From positions 6,279,888 to 6,343,887 of the forward strand of contig SSNP01000001.1 in the NCBI GenBank assembly GCA_006937955.1: 64,000 nucleotides of DNA. Direction: 5' to 3'. Numbering within the stretch: position 1 is the first letter of the stretch; every line of letters begins with the position of its first letter. The notes under the pieces were generated by a model. That model saw only the letters and a list, made by a program, of their open reading frames with translations. It was not told the DNA's origin and did no database searches. Source of the DNA: Pachypanchax playfairii. Taxonomy: Eukaryota; Chordata; Actinopteri; Cyprinodontiformes; Aplocheilidae. Below, one piece after another: positions 11,423 to 23,724 of the stretch. Position numbers and translations under genes: made by a program.

Positions 11423-12158
11423 CAGTGTTCTTCACTTTTAATATAATCATTAACTTATCACACAGTAAAATATTCAACACAATTGTCATCAGCTGATTGA
11501 CGCCCCGTCTACACTGCTCTGGATTTTTTTTAAAACTGAGATTTTCTCCTGTTTTTTTTCTGCAAACTAAATTGTGGGAGAGGAAAAACTGATTTTGCCT
11601 GATGATGCCGAAGTGAAGCTCTGATTTTGGTATTTACGTGTCAAATCGAACAATAATGTACATTACTATGCCCACTGTTACTTACGCCCGAGAAAACCGA
11701 AGCAACAATGAAGCTACATTTACATCTGTAACATTTTATTCTGATTTCAGTTCAGGTTTATTCATGAACCACTAGTTCATAACAAACATTATTTACACTT
11801 TACAGAAACAAAAAGTCCAGTTCACATCACATTGAGGAAATTAATTATTATAAACAGTATAAAATAATTAATCAGGAGAAAATACTTAGCCAAACTAAAA
11901 ATGTTTTTTTTTAAAAGTATTTTGAAATGTTGGAACTGTGGATTTCTTGCCATCTGGTCAGAGATTTGTTTTTTGTTTTTGTTAGAATTGGATGAAGTTT
12001 TTTCTAATGAAAGAGGGGAAAACATTTTTAAAATATCCTGAGTCTTGTAGACTGGGCCATAGTTAAACTGATGGGACCACATGACTGGATTTTACAATGG
12101 TTGTACAAAGCTTGCCTCTTCAGATTTGGAAGGTGATTCACTTAAAAATGAAACTTCT
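11423..12158. other. Intergenic, nothing recognised
   Basis: AT-rich spacer. The minus frame at 11822-12082 is lysine/isoleucine-rich with no recognisable domain. Confidence 0.45.
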
Positions 12159-12763
12159 TTAAAGAGGCCATTTCATACAGATTTCAGGACTTTGTGGTTA
12201 TTTCTTAAGTATTAACCTGTAATATGAAACATTTTATATCTAAAAAAAAACGTCAGGAAACACTGATTAACAGATCTTTCAATCTGTCTGCATTAAAATT
12301 CGGGTGGTTCCGGCTCCTTCCGTCGGGCTGCTTCGTCAGCAGCTCGTTCATATTCATTGTTTGAATTTGCTGAACTCTGATTGGCTAACAAACTAGCCTA
12401 TGAGAGAAAAGAACATTGTTTCCTGCCCCGCTGTGCATGGCAACGTCAGACGTTGTGTCTTCTTGTTTGCTACGTTATGCTAACAGCTTTTTAGTGAGCA
12501 GCATGCTAGGTGTGGTTTAAACTGCGGGATCTGCGGAAACTAACGAACAAAGGAGTTGTGATACAGGAACAGGAACAGATACAGGCTGTTCGGACACGGG
12601 AGAAATCGGGTGTTATGGCCACCTGCGTAGTTTGAGAGATTAAAACTGAAAGAGAAGTTGTTGACCTGTTTTCACACCCACTATGAAGGTAAGAACACCT
12701 GTGGAGCTAAAATATTCAACAGAAACCTCAGAAAAAACATTTTTAATGGAAGGGCCTCTTTAA
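12159..12763 (+). mobile_element. TTAA-flanked MITE, family A copy 3 (full length)
   Basis: Element 12163-12759 (about 597 bp) between TTAA copies at 12159-12162 and 12760-12763. Terminal repeats AGAGGCCATTTCATAC / AGAGGCCCTTCCATTA (imperfect). An ATGAAG followed by GTAAGAA (5' splice consensus) lies at 12683-12695 and is conserved in the other full copies. Confidence 0.92.
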
Positions 12764-15700
12764 AGGAAAATCCCAAATTTATTTAATTTAAAATATGAAA
12801 CTGTAAGATAAGTCTTACTTCAGCATGGTCGTACACAAAACAACTAGCAGACAAACAAAATGAATAAAAAAGTGAAAGCTTTCTTCATTCTCACGCACAC
12901 GTTAGTTACATATGTTAAGTTTTAAAACCACTTGTTTTTATGTCATAAATATTTGGGGGTGGGCGGACACTGCTGAATCGCCTTCAGCTGAAGCTGGTTT
13001 TAATATAAAGCTGAATATTAAAAAACCTTTACGTCTGGATGTGTAGACCAGACTGAAGCTCCCAAGAAACATCACGTCTACACTCAAGATGCTTCCACAA
13101 CTTCCTTTCTCCAGTTGTTTTTAAAGTGCTCGACAAACACGTTTTTTTTTTTTTTTTGATTTTGCTTCCGTGTCGTTGTAAATCTGTTTGCTTTGTCAGA
13201 GCAGAAAGAAACTCTTCAGTCTCTGGAGGGGTTTTAGGTTTCCGCTCCCTCTTCTTCTGAGCTGCAGCCCCTAAAGACCAAGCACAAACACACGCTAGCT
13301 AACGGGGAAACCAACATAAAAGAAAGTCAAAACACATGAATTCTTTCCTCACATGTACAAACTGACTCCTTTTATTTATTTATCTATTTATTTATTTATT
13401 TATTGGTGAGACCTTTCTTCAACTTTGGTTATTTTCTATTTTGGTTGCTTTTCTTCCTCATCTGATGAACCCCCCCACCACCACCACCACCACACCTTGC
13501 CAGATCACCATCTGCTACTGCCTTGTACACAGTTTCCTTAAAACAAGAATGTAAATATGTGGCATGTGGTTCGAACATCACCGCTGACCTCAGAACTGGC
13601 CTGTGAGTGCATGTGACTTCAATGTTGTGTTTACGCGTGCGTATTTCAGAATTTAAATTTGGACGAGAGCCTCCCATGTGGGTTGTGAAGCACACATGCA
13701 GCTGAATTTCACGCACGCGAAGTAGACCGAGTCGATCAACAAAACGCACATGAAAACCCAGTGAGAATGTGTATGAGGAGGTGTGGCAAGGGCGTGGGAT
13801 CCTCTGCAAGACTCGGGACAGCAGGGCCTCACATCATCTCAGTACTGTATCCAATCTCATTCTATACACTCCACTTAGATGTGTAATATAAATTCATTGT
13901 ATAATTTCTAACAAATATTTATGTTTTTTCCGTTTTTAAATCCCATTTCAGCATCATACTCCCCATAAATCGGTGCTAAATGCAAATTTATGGTGTGAGA
14001 TGGTAAAAAAAAAATCATCCTTTTTATGGAGTTATGTTTGACATGACATGGATAAAATCGAAGCATTTCAGAATAAAACCAACTTGAGGTCTCATAATTC
14101 ATTCAAGCCAAGAATCAGACTGATACTGGAGAACAGCTGAAAGGATCAGTTCAGTTTTCAGATTTTCTGTAACACAGTTTGATGATAAATGAACAAAAAA
14201 GGAATTTTCCTCCATTGAAAATACATTTACTGTAAATTTCTAAGCAACTTTAAACCCTTTGTGTCCCCTTGAATCCCGTCACTTAATGCCTTGAATTCTT
14301 GACTTTTAGATTTAGCACTTATTGTTTCTTTTCACTCTCTTTTGAAAATGATCTAAAGTTATCATCAACAGTCTCATAGCTGATAAAAGTACATGAGAGG
14401 AATCCTGTCTGTCTGTCCCTTGTTTTTTTTTTTCTACCCAGCTACTGTAACTTGTTCGGTTTGTTTTTCTATAATCTGATCATGAGTATGTTTGTCTGTT
14501 ACTACTATATATTGACTTGTCTTGATATTTAGCAACATACTCCTCGTGAGAGTGCTTTGGACAAATTATGCATCTGATCAAAAGTCCTAGTATAAAGATG
14601 ACAATAAGCAATAAATTATAGACAATTTTTTAAATGAATGTTTTACAAAAATGTTTACCTTGACGAATAAAGTAGAATGTTTTTAGACAACCTGGTTGTC
14701 TTGACTGTTTTTTGTGCACAAATCCAAAAAAAAGAGATTAAAAAAATCATGCTGGACTGCTGATTTAGGATTATCATTTAGGATTTTTACATTTTGAGTT
14801 TAATATTGTAAAATCTTGACAGTAGCTGATGTAAGTGGGAAGAGAGTAAAAGAAACAGCTCTCTTGCTTGTTTTTGGCTCTTTGCAGGTGGGCGGGGCAA
14901 ATCTCTTTAATTAGGAGTGCCGGGTCTGAACAGGTTGAAACTTCCTGCTGGAACTTTTGGGTTTTTTTCATTCGGGTTTGGAGGTAAAAAAAATGCTCTT
15001 AATGAGTATTTGTTCAATAAAATGTTTCTCTTTTTTAAATGTCTCCTTTAGGAAATCCCTCTTTGCTGGATTACAGTTCAGATTTTTCTAAAAAGATGTT
15101 TTTTTAGTTTTTGGCTCAAATGTTATGTGAAGACAAAACAACAATCTCCTTTCGCTTCTGCTGTTTTCACTACACAGAGGTAAGAAAACACAGGAATTTA
15201 CTGTATGGGAGGATTTTCTTTAGTTACCCTGCAGCAACCCTGTTCTTTATGTTTAGCTGTGTCTTTTTTTCATCCTGTCCATCTTACATCTCGATCACGA
15301 TTGAGACTCAGTTAAACGTAATTAATTCAATTTATATAAAACCAAGCAAACAGACAAAAAAGAGTTCAGAAAGTACAAAAAAAACAACAACATCATTGTA
15401 ACATGGAGCTTAAAATATGTGTCTAGTTATAGACTTTTTGGTGAAGCTCATAGTGTTTCAAGTTTATTAAATAAACTTTCATTAAAGATTCTAAAACTTC
15501 CTGTTTGGGGATCAGGAAGATTTGAGTCTGCAGCTGGAAAGGTCCGTTTTTTTTTAAAGCTTTGAACAAAATACACAGAAATCTCTTCGGAGTGTCTGTA
15601 GTAAAAAGAAGACAATGAAAAACCCTCCGTTCAGCTCTGACCCGGGCTGCGTCGGCTTTTTATGGGTCAGATCCCATCAATCCTTTCAGCGCACACTGAC

Positions 15701-16305
15701 ACACATGCACTCACTAATGGGCTCAAAACCCCTCAACCTCACAGCTAAATCCTCATCCTCATTGTCCCTTTCCCCTTGAAATCCTTAAACCATCTTATCC
15801 CCCCCACACACACACACACACCATCCTCTCCATCCTCCGTCTTTTTTCCCAGTCTGTCTGCAGTCAGTCCTAATGCACTGCTTAATGGCCCTCTAACCTC
15901 CTTTCCACTCTCAGATTACACTCTCACATAGGCATTCACACACAAGTCCAGTACATCAGCACGTGCACATGCGAACACACACTCGGTGATGTAGTAGTGT
16001 TTAAACTGGATGCTTGCTAATGCACACAGATGCACATGAACAGAGTAAGCACTAATGGTCTGGTGGAACTCAATACGAAGGTTCACGAGCAGATTAGGAT
16101 TAACAATCCACCTGCAACACGACTACACTCACACACACTGTGTATACAAAGAGAAGCAATCTCTAATGTACATTTTGCTGATAATCTGGGTCTCGCACAC
16201 AGTTAAGGGTGATTGCTGTCTGTGCTGATCAGTGTACCACTCTGCATCTAAAACGCGAGCTTCAGTTTAGAGACTTTTAGTTTTCCTCTACACGTTCAAT
16301 ACCCA
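12764..16305. other. Intergenic, simple repeats only
   Basis: No gene recognised. Holds a (TTTA)n tract at about 13370-13403, a C/CCA-rich stretch at 13467-13495 and a (CA)n tract at about 15806-15822. Open frames at 13429, 14774 and 15111 show no domain. Part of 15600-16250 looks less AT-rich and unique and could include conserved non-coding sequence; that cannot be judged without alignment. Confidence 0.4.
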
Positions 16306-16307
16306 AC

Positions 16308-16640
16308 CAGCACAGTGGAGCAGTTGGTAGCACTATTACCTTGCAGGAAGAAGGCCCTGGGTTCAATACCAGCCAGGATCATCCTGCATGGAGTTTGCAT
16401 GTTCTCCTCGTGCACGTGTGGATTGTCTCTGGGGACTTCAGCTTCCTCCAGAGACTAAAATGCATGAGGTTAATTAGGTCTACATTGTCCCTTGGTGTGT
16501 GGGTGAATGGTTGTTTGTTTCTATGTGGCCCTGTGATGGACTGGAGACCTGTCCAGGTTTGACCACTGGAGACAGACATCGTCTCCCCGAGACATGGAAC
16601 AGAAACAAGCGGGTAAAGAGAGTGACTGATTGACTCTCTA
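16308..16640 (+). mobile_element. tRNA-headed SINE, V-type fish family
   Basis: The head gcacagtggagcagttggtagcac (16309-16332) and the B-box-like gggttcaatacc (16360-16371) imitate pol III promoter boxes. They are followed by the body motifs ggagtttgcatgttctcc, gtgaatggttgt and ctgtgatggactgg and a tail gcgggtaaagagagtgactgattgac. I recognise this as a widespread teleost SINE-like repeat. The same family occurs inverted at 33296-33540 and as a fragment at 31518-31640. Confidence 0.7.
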
Positions 16641-16669
16641 TAACTTCTGTGTTTGCTGAGATAAACACT

Positions 16670-17107
16670 TTAAAGACCCACTCCAATGAAAATAATGTTT
16701 TTCGTGTTGTTAACATGTTCTTGTGGCATTTTTCTGATTCTAGAGGACGTGTCTTAAGAAAATTAAGCTCACAATTGCATTTCTGAGTAATTCTGCATTC
16801 AAATTGCTGTGAATCAGTAGCAGATGCAAAAATGCAGTTAAAAAAAGGTCTGTTTGTGATGTAGAAAAAGCACTGGGTGGGCCACAAGCTACTGCTCCGC
16901 TAGCTATAAGTTAGCGGTAGCGCTAGCATAAACAAAGAACTCTCAGCACAAAGGCAAATTGCTAATGAGCTACTGCTGCTATGCAGAAAATACATCCTAG
17001 AAAACAGCACAGGTGTTGTGATTTTGGGTTAAAACACCATAGTCATAATTTAAAGACCACTGAGGTGCTTTAAAATATCTCAAAAGATGATCAGAGTGGG
17101 TCTTTAA
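16670..17107 (-). mobile_element. TTAA-flanked MITE, family B copy 3, target of a hAT insertion
   Basis: Element 16674-17103 between TTAA copies at 16670-16673 and 17104-17107. Reverse orientation relative to the copy at 10952. Its last eight bases with flank, GTCTTTAA (17100-17107), are duplicated at 17931-17938 around a hAT element, so the hAT jumped into the end of this MITE. Confidence 0.9.
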
Positions 17108-17930
17108 TAGGGGTGTAACGAGCTCTCGTCGCACGAGATCTCGCGATAATAAATCAGCTCAATATTTCTCGTTTGAAGAAACTGCTGTAGCAAGCGCTAC
17201 GCATGGTGGCAGTAACGCACCATTTGTTGTTTGCCGATCACCAATAAAGGAGGAAGAGAAGAAGAAGCGCAAGTCACCCACGCTAATCATCATGACTACG
17301 CTCGATAACGCTGAAATAGAAGACGCCCCGACTATGTTTAAGTCATTTGTTTGGATGCATTTTGGGTTTCTGGTAGAAACGAAAAATGGCGACGGACAAG
17401 ACACGGACAATATGTAAGCACTGCAAGAAAATATTACCGTACACTTCGGCTAACACTAGCACAATACAAAAACACCTTCAGAACCATCACAGCGCTTTGC
17501 TCAAATCAGCTCAACCTGATTAATTAAATTTTCTCACTTATCTAACTCTGAGGATTACGGCAACAGACAAAATTTAACTTAGAGGTGGAATATCCCTTTA
17601 GGCCCTTTAGGTATTGAAAATACAACCTTGTTTGCACTCCCTGTTGGCCTACATAGGGTTGAAGAATCAGAAAAAAGAAATGCACTAGTTAAAATGTGAA
17701 ACAAAACTTCTAATAAACAGCAGTTTTGCAGAATAAATTTGATCTTGTAAGTTTGTTTAAACTAATAAATAAATACAAATAAAATATATAAAATAAATAA
17801 ATATATATAATATAAAAAATATAAATATAAATATATAAAAATCTTGTCCTGTCCCATTTTGTCTCGTTCTCGTAAACTCAGTATCGTGTCTCGTCTTGTC
17901 TCGTGAGTTTTGTGTATTGTCACACCCCAA
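17108..17930 (+). mobile_element. hAT transposon, internally deleted, with BED zinc-finger exon
   Basis: Element of 823 bp starting TAGGGGTGTAACGAG and ending GTCACACCCCAA, flanked by a perfect 8-bp target duplication GTCTTTAA (17100-17107 and 17931-17938). The 8-bp duplication, TAGGGGTG/CACCCC ends and internal BED finger are all hAT hallmarks. The subterminal regions are rich in ctcgt/acgag motifs, expected binding sites of the transposase. The catalytic core is missing and an AT-rich tract (17765-17840) fills part of the interior, so it is non-autonomous. Confidence 0.93.
17386..17523 (+). pseudogene. BED-type zinc-finger N-terminus of a hAT transposase (remnant)
   Basis: An open frame of 45 codons starts ATGGCGACGGAC and encodes MATDKTRTICKHCKKILP then a Ser/Thr-rich spacer and IQKHLQNHH. 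The arrangement C-x2-C ... H-x4-H (Cys10, Cys13, His30, His35 in this frame) is the BED finger that binds transposon ends in hAT/ZBED proteins. It then reads into TAA at 17521; nothing of the RNase-H-like catalytic domain or the hAT dimerisation region remains. It is shorter than 60 codons and easily missed. Confidence 0.8.
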
Positions 17931-17938
17931 GTCTTTAA

Positions 17939-19567
17939 CATATTGTCCATTAAAAATTGTTTCATTAATGAAATATGCAGAACAAAATATTCCTCAATAC
18001 GATATAAAGACATCAAAGTAAAGCTTCTGTCATATAATACAGCTGGAAAGCACTCAGAGGTCAACGACCTCCGCCAAGCAGCTCTTTTTCCACATACACA
18101 TAAAGAATCCTGTAAAAAATACCTTAATCCAGATCAAATAATCAGTTAGTTCTTATGTCATTTATAACCAATTCTAACAAAAATGGTTTCTGCTGGACTG
18201 TGGATCATTTGCTATTTACATACTTAAGATATACAAATGCTAAGAAAACCCTTTTTTTAAAATCCAATAAGGAACTTTAAAGGCAGGCTTGTGTCAGAGT
18301 CATGCAGAAGCAACTCAGAGATCTATTTGTTTTTCCTCTCTCAGGTCAGCTATTTTTGGCATTTAAAAACAGTCTGTCTCTTCGCTAGTTTTCTCAACTC
18401 AAAATATTTACTGTCTCTTTCCGTCTGAAAAGATACGACAAACAGTTTGTGTCCATCTGCCTCGCTGCCAGGTCTAAGAGTTTATTGATTTCCCTGTCTT
18501 TAGCTTACACCCATTATTACAGCAAGGGTTAATCCACCGGAGCTACAGCTCAGACTCTCATATAACACTTTGCTTTATCCAGATGGAGCTGTCAGAACAC
18601 TCAAATGTTGTTACAAGTCTATGCCAGATCCAAGCAGCTCTTAGTGGCAGACCCTTTGGATTCTGTTGCTCAGTGTCAGAAAAATAAGATTTTTACCATC
18701 TTTTAAGAGAAGTATGGCAGATGTAAAGAAGTTATTTGTAGCTTTAACAAACTGTGATCTTGGAGTTCAGTTTTAAAATAATCATAAATTTCATTGCTTA
18801 TTAATTAACTTGTGACGTGAGGGTGTAAAAAGCAGTTTGACAGTATGATGGGAAACGCTGATCTACACGGTGGTTGACTCTCACCTCAGATGGCACCCAG
18901 ACACAGGAAGTGATGCTGTGTCCCACAGTCCAACACAGAGTTAACCGGTGGTTCTGAACTAACCACAGGTGTGAGTGTTGATCTGTCACGTGTGGTGGAT
19001 CTCCAGATGTGCTTCCATCCATTAGTCCCTGTCAAAGAACACTTTCGAGCCCGATCTGAGACGCCGTTCATCTCAGTGTGATTTATAAAAAGACTGAGAT
19101 AATGTTAAAACTTTGCTGAGGGAGGTTCTGACTCAGCCAAAATGGTGGATATATGTAAGGGTACGCTGGCAGTGTAGGTCGATGGTGTACTGGCAGATGG
19201 TCTGTGTAACATGTTGGAATTTATGGTAGAAGATGTTCCTCACAGCTCCATCGTACATCTGTTATGGTTTCAGCTTAATTTATGTAAAATCACACTGTCA
19301 CAGGATGTTGGCTGTCCAGAGCCTCAGCTAGCTTGTCAATGGTCAGAGATGGGTGAATGATAATCTGGTCTTTTTGAAGTGATATTCTATCAATCAGCTA
19401 TCAATACCTACCAGGATCAATACTCAAGACATCTGCAGAAGCAGGAAGACTGAAGTAAAGCTCATGGCCGCTGGATTGGAACCACTTCTGTAGCTAATTT
19501 CAGGTAATAAAACAACTCAAAAAAGTCACATGATGCAAAAGAACTACCTCTTAAAACATTGTAAACT
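17939..19567. other. Intergenic, nothing recognised
   Basis: No exon or repeat family recognised. Small open frames at 17910, 18801 and 18886 show no domain. Confidence 0.4.
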
Positions 19568-20096
19568 ACTACAATTAGGGATGTACGGAGCCCTTTAGGG
19601 GACATGGCTGGAGAAAAAAAAGAAAGTTGTTTTCTCATGCGCACCAGTTAGTATCTTGTGCGCACAAGATACTAACTGGTGCGCACGAAAAACCAAAACA
19701 TTTTTTTTCTCCAGCCATGTCCCCTAAAGGGCTCCGTAGGGATGCATCGAAACCGAAACTGGTATCAGGGCTGATACCATGCTAACATACTTTTATCGGT
19801 TAGTCAACCGATATCAATGAAACTTAAATGATACTTAAAATGTGGAAACTCTGCAATAATTTCACAGAAAATGTTACTTGAAATTTTCGTTTTGTGATCA
19901 TTTTTATTAAATATTCTTTTTTACCAAGTTCACCATCATTTGTTGTAACAAGCAGAGAAGAAAATTAAACCTGTCTTCTATTTCAATGCATTTTTTGTGT
20001 GGTAAACGTATCAGCATTGGTACTCGGTATCAGCAAGTACTCAGATCCAAGTATTGGTTTGAAAAAAAGGGTTATCGTTGCATCCCTTACTACAAT
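19568..20096. mobile_element. hAT-type MITE with perfect 8-bp duplication, split by a fold-back element
   Basis: Host element 19576-20088 starts TAGGGATGCATCG (after restoring the split) and ends CGTTGCATCCCTT, inverted ends typical of fish hAT MITEs. The target duplication ACTACAAT is perfect (19568-19575 and 20089-20096). Without the 161-bp insertion and its duplication the element is about 352 bp. It has no coding capacity; the frames at 19986 and 19999 are internal. Confidence 0.9.
19584..19736. mobile_element. Fold-back (palindromic) element nested in the hAT MITE
   Basis: About 153 bp that is almost entirely self-complementary: arms TACGGAGCCCTTTAGGGGAC and its reverse complement ending CCCTAAAGGGCTCCG. 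The central 48 bases (19638-19685) are a perfect palindrome around CTTGTGCGCACAAG. It is flanked by an exact 8-bp duplication TAGGGATG (19576-19583 and 19737-19744), which is the terminus of the host element. It would form a long hairpin as RNA or extruded DNA. Confidence 0.93.
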
Positions 20097-20109
20097 TTCA
20101 TATCAGATT

Positions 20110-20500
20110 ATTTTTTACCTCCACCAGGTGATTCATGTTTTCATCAAGGGTTGTTCGTTTGTTTGTCTGTTAACAGAATAACTTCAAAGCTTTTGCATGG
20201 ATTTAGATGAAATCTTCAGGAAAGGTCAGAAATGGCCCAAAGAAGAAGTGAGTAGATTTTGGAGGTGATCTGGATCAAATGTTTTTAAGGATTCTTCCTT
20301 ATTGTGTGGTAGGGCTGTTTTTAACATATCTGCATGTAACTCCACAATAAATGGTCCAGGTGCTTGTTAAAAAAAATACAGGGTGAGTTCCCAACAGGAT
20401 ACCAAGGACTGATCTGGATCGTTACAAAATTCTAGATATTACGATCCAGAAAAGATAAAAATAGGGAACCTTCAGATTTTCTATCACTGTAAGAGAACAA
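20110..20500 (+). mobile_element. Dispersed DNA repeat, family K copy 1
   Basis: The sequence 'cctccaccaggtgattcatg', 'ttgtttgtctgttaacagaa' and 'aaatcttcaggaaaggtcag' matches 35625-35882 and is a widely dispersed animal repeat in my experience. It continues with gatctggatc motifs to about 20480. There is no coding. Confidence 0.6.
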
Positions 20501-21535
20501 ATGATGGTATAAACCTGCAACAAACACCAAAAGATAGTCAAGAATCAGAAGTAACAGATTTGATGTTCCTTCAAATGTTCTGGAGCTCGATCCAGAAGAA
20601 AGCTACCAAAAAGTGCTTTTTGTGAATAACTACTGAACTAATTATAAGATACAAATACAGTTACTTACAGTGTTTTCATAATAAATCTGATAATGTCAAT
20701 ATAACAAGGGTCAGGAGGTCAGAATGTTTACTCAACTCCTGATGGACTTATAAAGCTACTACAGATCAGACCTAGAATAAAAAAAATGCTTTTTTATTGG
20801 ATTAATTAGACGCTATTGCTCGATACTGATCTCTGTTTTCTTTTCCTGTTTATTTTGTTTGTTTTGTCGGCAACAAAACTTCTGTATATATTCTTATTCT
20901 GTAAAGACAAAGACTTGAGTATTTTGTTTTTTTCTTCTTCTTCTTCTTTTTTTTACCTCCCTTAGCACCAAAATAGGTCAAGTTTAAATGACAGCTTTCG
21001 CACAATTTTAACAAATGAGGTCTAACATGTTAATTAATGAGTTTTGCCAGTGAAGGTTGACACATTTATTTCAGAACAATTGAACTTTTATATAGTTTAG
21101 ATGATCATAGGTGAAGGTTCCCTCTTTCATTTGTGTCTGCACTGCAGGGACTGACCACTGCAGGAGGGTTTTTTTTAGCTCCAACCTGAGGGGAGGCACA
21201 TTTCCAGCACAAGAGGAAGCATCAGTGATGTAAGCGCATAAGTTCACTGGATGAATATGACCAGGATACAGAACATTAATAGAAGTTCTGACTTCACTGG
21301 GCCTACATATTACAGAAATAACAATAGTTGGATTTTCACTTCAGTGATTGCTGCCAAATCTGGCTGTTACATATGAGGTAAGATTACTGTCAAAAAGACG
21401 TGTGTTATTCATCCATAATTCACGCAGAACTAGGAATTTGTGAACTCTTATTTCTGACAACTCATAACAAACATGTTGAGTAACTCTGTGAGAATGTAAT
21501 TTTAGAAGTTGCAATGAATTGTTATTTGTTGGTTG
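20501..21535. other. Intergenic, nothing recognised
   Basis: AT-rich DNA with a (TTC)n tract near 20933-20948. No gene recognised. Confidence 0.45.
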
Positions 21536-21539
21536 GTGT

Positions 21540-22218
21540 TGCTAAATACTTAATAACTTTTCTGCAGGCGTGTCTCAGACAGCCGTTGCTGGATCTGGCG
21601 TTCTGTTGAAATATACTACCTGTTGAGATGTGCTATATATTCCTTCTGCACATGTGCCGTTCTACAGTCTTAACTTCAATAAACAGATTTATCGTTTATT
21701 TTTGTTTCTATACTTTTCCATAAATACATTTTACATATCAAATAAATTCTCAGGACAGGAACATTAAATATGATGTTATTTTTACTTTCTTTGCATTGTC
21801 AGAGCGACAGGCAAATGTTTGGACACACCCAGAGGAGAAGGACCCAACAATGGCTGATAAGGACCCAGAGGGCTTTTTTATAGAAAATATCAGGGAAGGA
21901 TTATAAAAATATGCTTCAACAATTAACACGACACACTCACCATAAACAAGAATACTGTATAAACTTCTAATGACATTTCATTATGACATACTGTAAGTTG
22001 TCATATCGTACTATGGCAGCATTTTTCATCAGGGCAGCATAAATCATCAGAACACCGTCACGGCTGTGACCTGAATTATTAAAGTTATTAAGTGTAATAT
22101 AGAGGGACCAGAGACGTCCAGAGTGTCTAATATGAATCTGAACATATTTTTTGGTGAGTCTCCATTTAGACAAGTTTCAAAACTGTATCATAAAGTTTTA
22201 GAAGTTATTTAGCTCTAA
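21540..22218 (+). mobile_element. TTAA-type MITE, family E copy 1
   Basis: Matches 31792-32456 along its whole length. Ends are decayed: left ctaaatacttaataactt, right aagttatttagctctaatgg. Inside, a splice-acceptor-like tract ending AG at 21802 is followed by an open frame to TAA at 21905 that is conserved in copy 2. Confidence 0.85.
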
Positions 22219-23120
22219 TGGTTAATTTAAGATAAAAGTTAAAATTTGTTCTAATAACACGTGCGATTTATACATTGTGGTTATTTTCCCATTCAGCAGT
22301 TTTTCAATTTCTATATAATAATTCTGTCTGAAGGAATTGTAATTTATAGAACAAAATTGTAAAAAGTTGAAATACTTTTAAAACACAGAATCTTCTGTAT
22401 GTTTCACAGTTTTATGCATCATGCTCCTTTGTTAAAATAGAACATGGTGGGTTGATGTTGTATTGAAGATTTGCCAAAGAACAATCATGTAAGCTGTTTT
22501 GTGCAACTGACCCAAGAAAATTACCGTTGCTAAAAAAGGCCATAAATGTCCATATGATCGGAGTTTTACCAAATATGATCATTTAAACTACATTGTTGCG
22601 TTTTTGGCTTTTTTCTTGTTTTCAAATGTTGTAAACAATGTTTATATAAATAAATCAGATCAATTCAGTCTACTCTCGTCTTTTCTGGTTAAGCTTCATT
22701 TAGTTGTTTCTTTGATTTTGGGATTGAAGATGTCAAACAAAACAACTTGTTAACAATTTGCAGTGAATGCTAACAATGTGTGTGCAGCTTCCTGAGGATT
22801 TTTCTGAAGCATTTCCATCATTTAACCCACATTCCTGTCGTAGCGATGCAACAACATTCTGTCATGTGCCTCCTCCTCCTTCATCCTTTCAGTAAACTGT
22901 TTCCAGCAAAACATCCTGAAGAATAAAACTCTTGAAATTCATCTTGATGATAGCAGAGGTGTTAGTGGAACTGACTGAAGATGTTCAGTGTTTTTCAGGT
23001 AATACTTGTTATTTATAAGGGAATTTTGTTTAAAAAACATCAAATTTTTTTAAAGACACTTTAATGTTTATGGCCATTAGACAGGTAAAGTATAACAAAA
23101 CAAGGAACCGATAATAAATA
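22219..23120. other. Intergenic, nothing recognised
   Basis: No exon or repeat family recognised. Confidence 0.45.
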
Positions 23121-23335
23121 AATCCATCCATCCATCCATCCATGGACTTCCCTAGCCACTCACACCTCCTCCAGCTCTTCGAGGGAAACCCCAAGGCATT
23201 CCTAGGCCTGCCAAAAAACATAGTCCTTCCAGTGTGTCCTAGGTCTTCTTGAGGGTCTCCTCCCATGGGACATACAGTACATAGAAGACCTCCTCAGGGA
23301 GGTGACCCAGAGGCATCTCAAGAAGATGCATGAAA
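23121..23335 (-). mobile_element. RTE/Rex3-like LINE 3' end with (GGAT)n tail
   Basis: On the + strand the (ATCC)n tract (23122-23143) is followed by cacctcctccagctcttcga, 'catagtccttccagtgtgtcct' and 'gtctcctcccatgggacata', the familiar reverse complement of the 3' end of a fish RTE-type LINE whose tail is a GATG/GGAT repeat. It is 5'-truncated; no RT remains. Confidence 0.75.
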
Positions 23336-23558
23336 CATGAAAATCAAGTGAAACTAAACCAGTAACGGTTGCTGCCTTGAATCCTTAATCCCTGCCCCCT
23401 GCTCAGATCTTAGGTAGGATGTTATTAAAATGAAAGAGGAAAAACTGAAACAGGACATAAACACTTTGAAGTTTTACATCTGCTAACTCACTAATTTAAC
23501 TCTCTTTAGATAGTTAGAAACAAGGGAGTAGATTTGTTCTTGGCATTGTTGGCAACAG

Positions 23559-23724
<166 letters not shown>

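Noticed and set aside
16308..16640. A functional tRNA gene
   Set aside because: Only degenerate A and B boxes are present, without a cloverleaf; the downstream body matches a SINE family.
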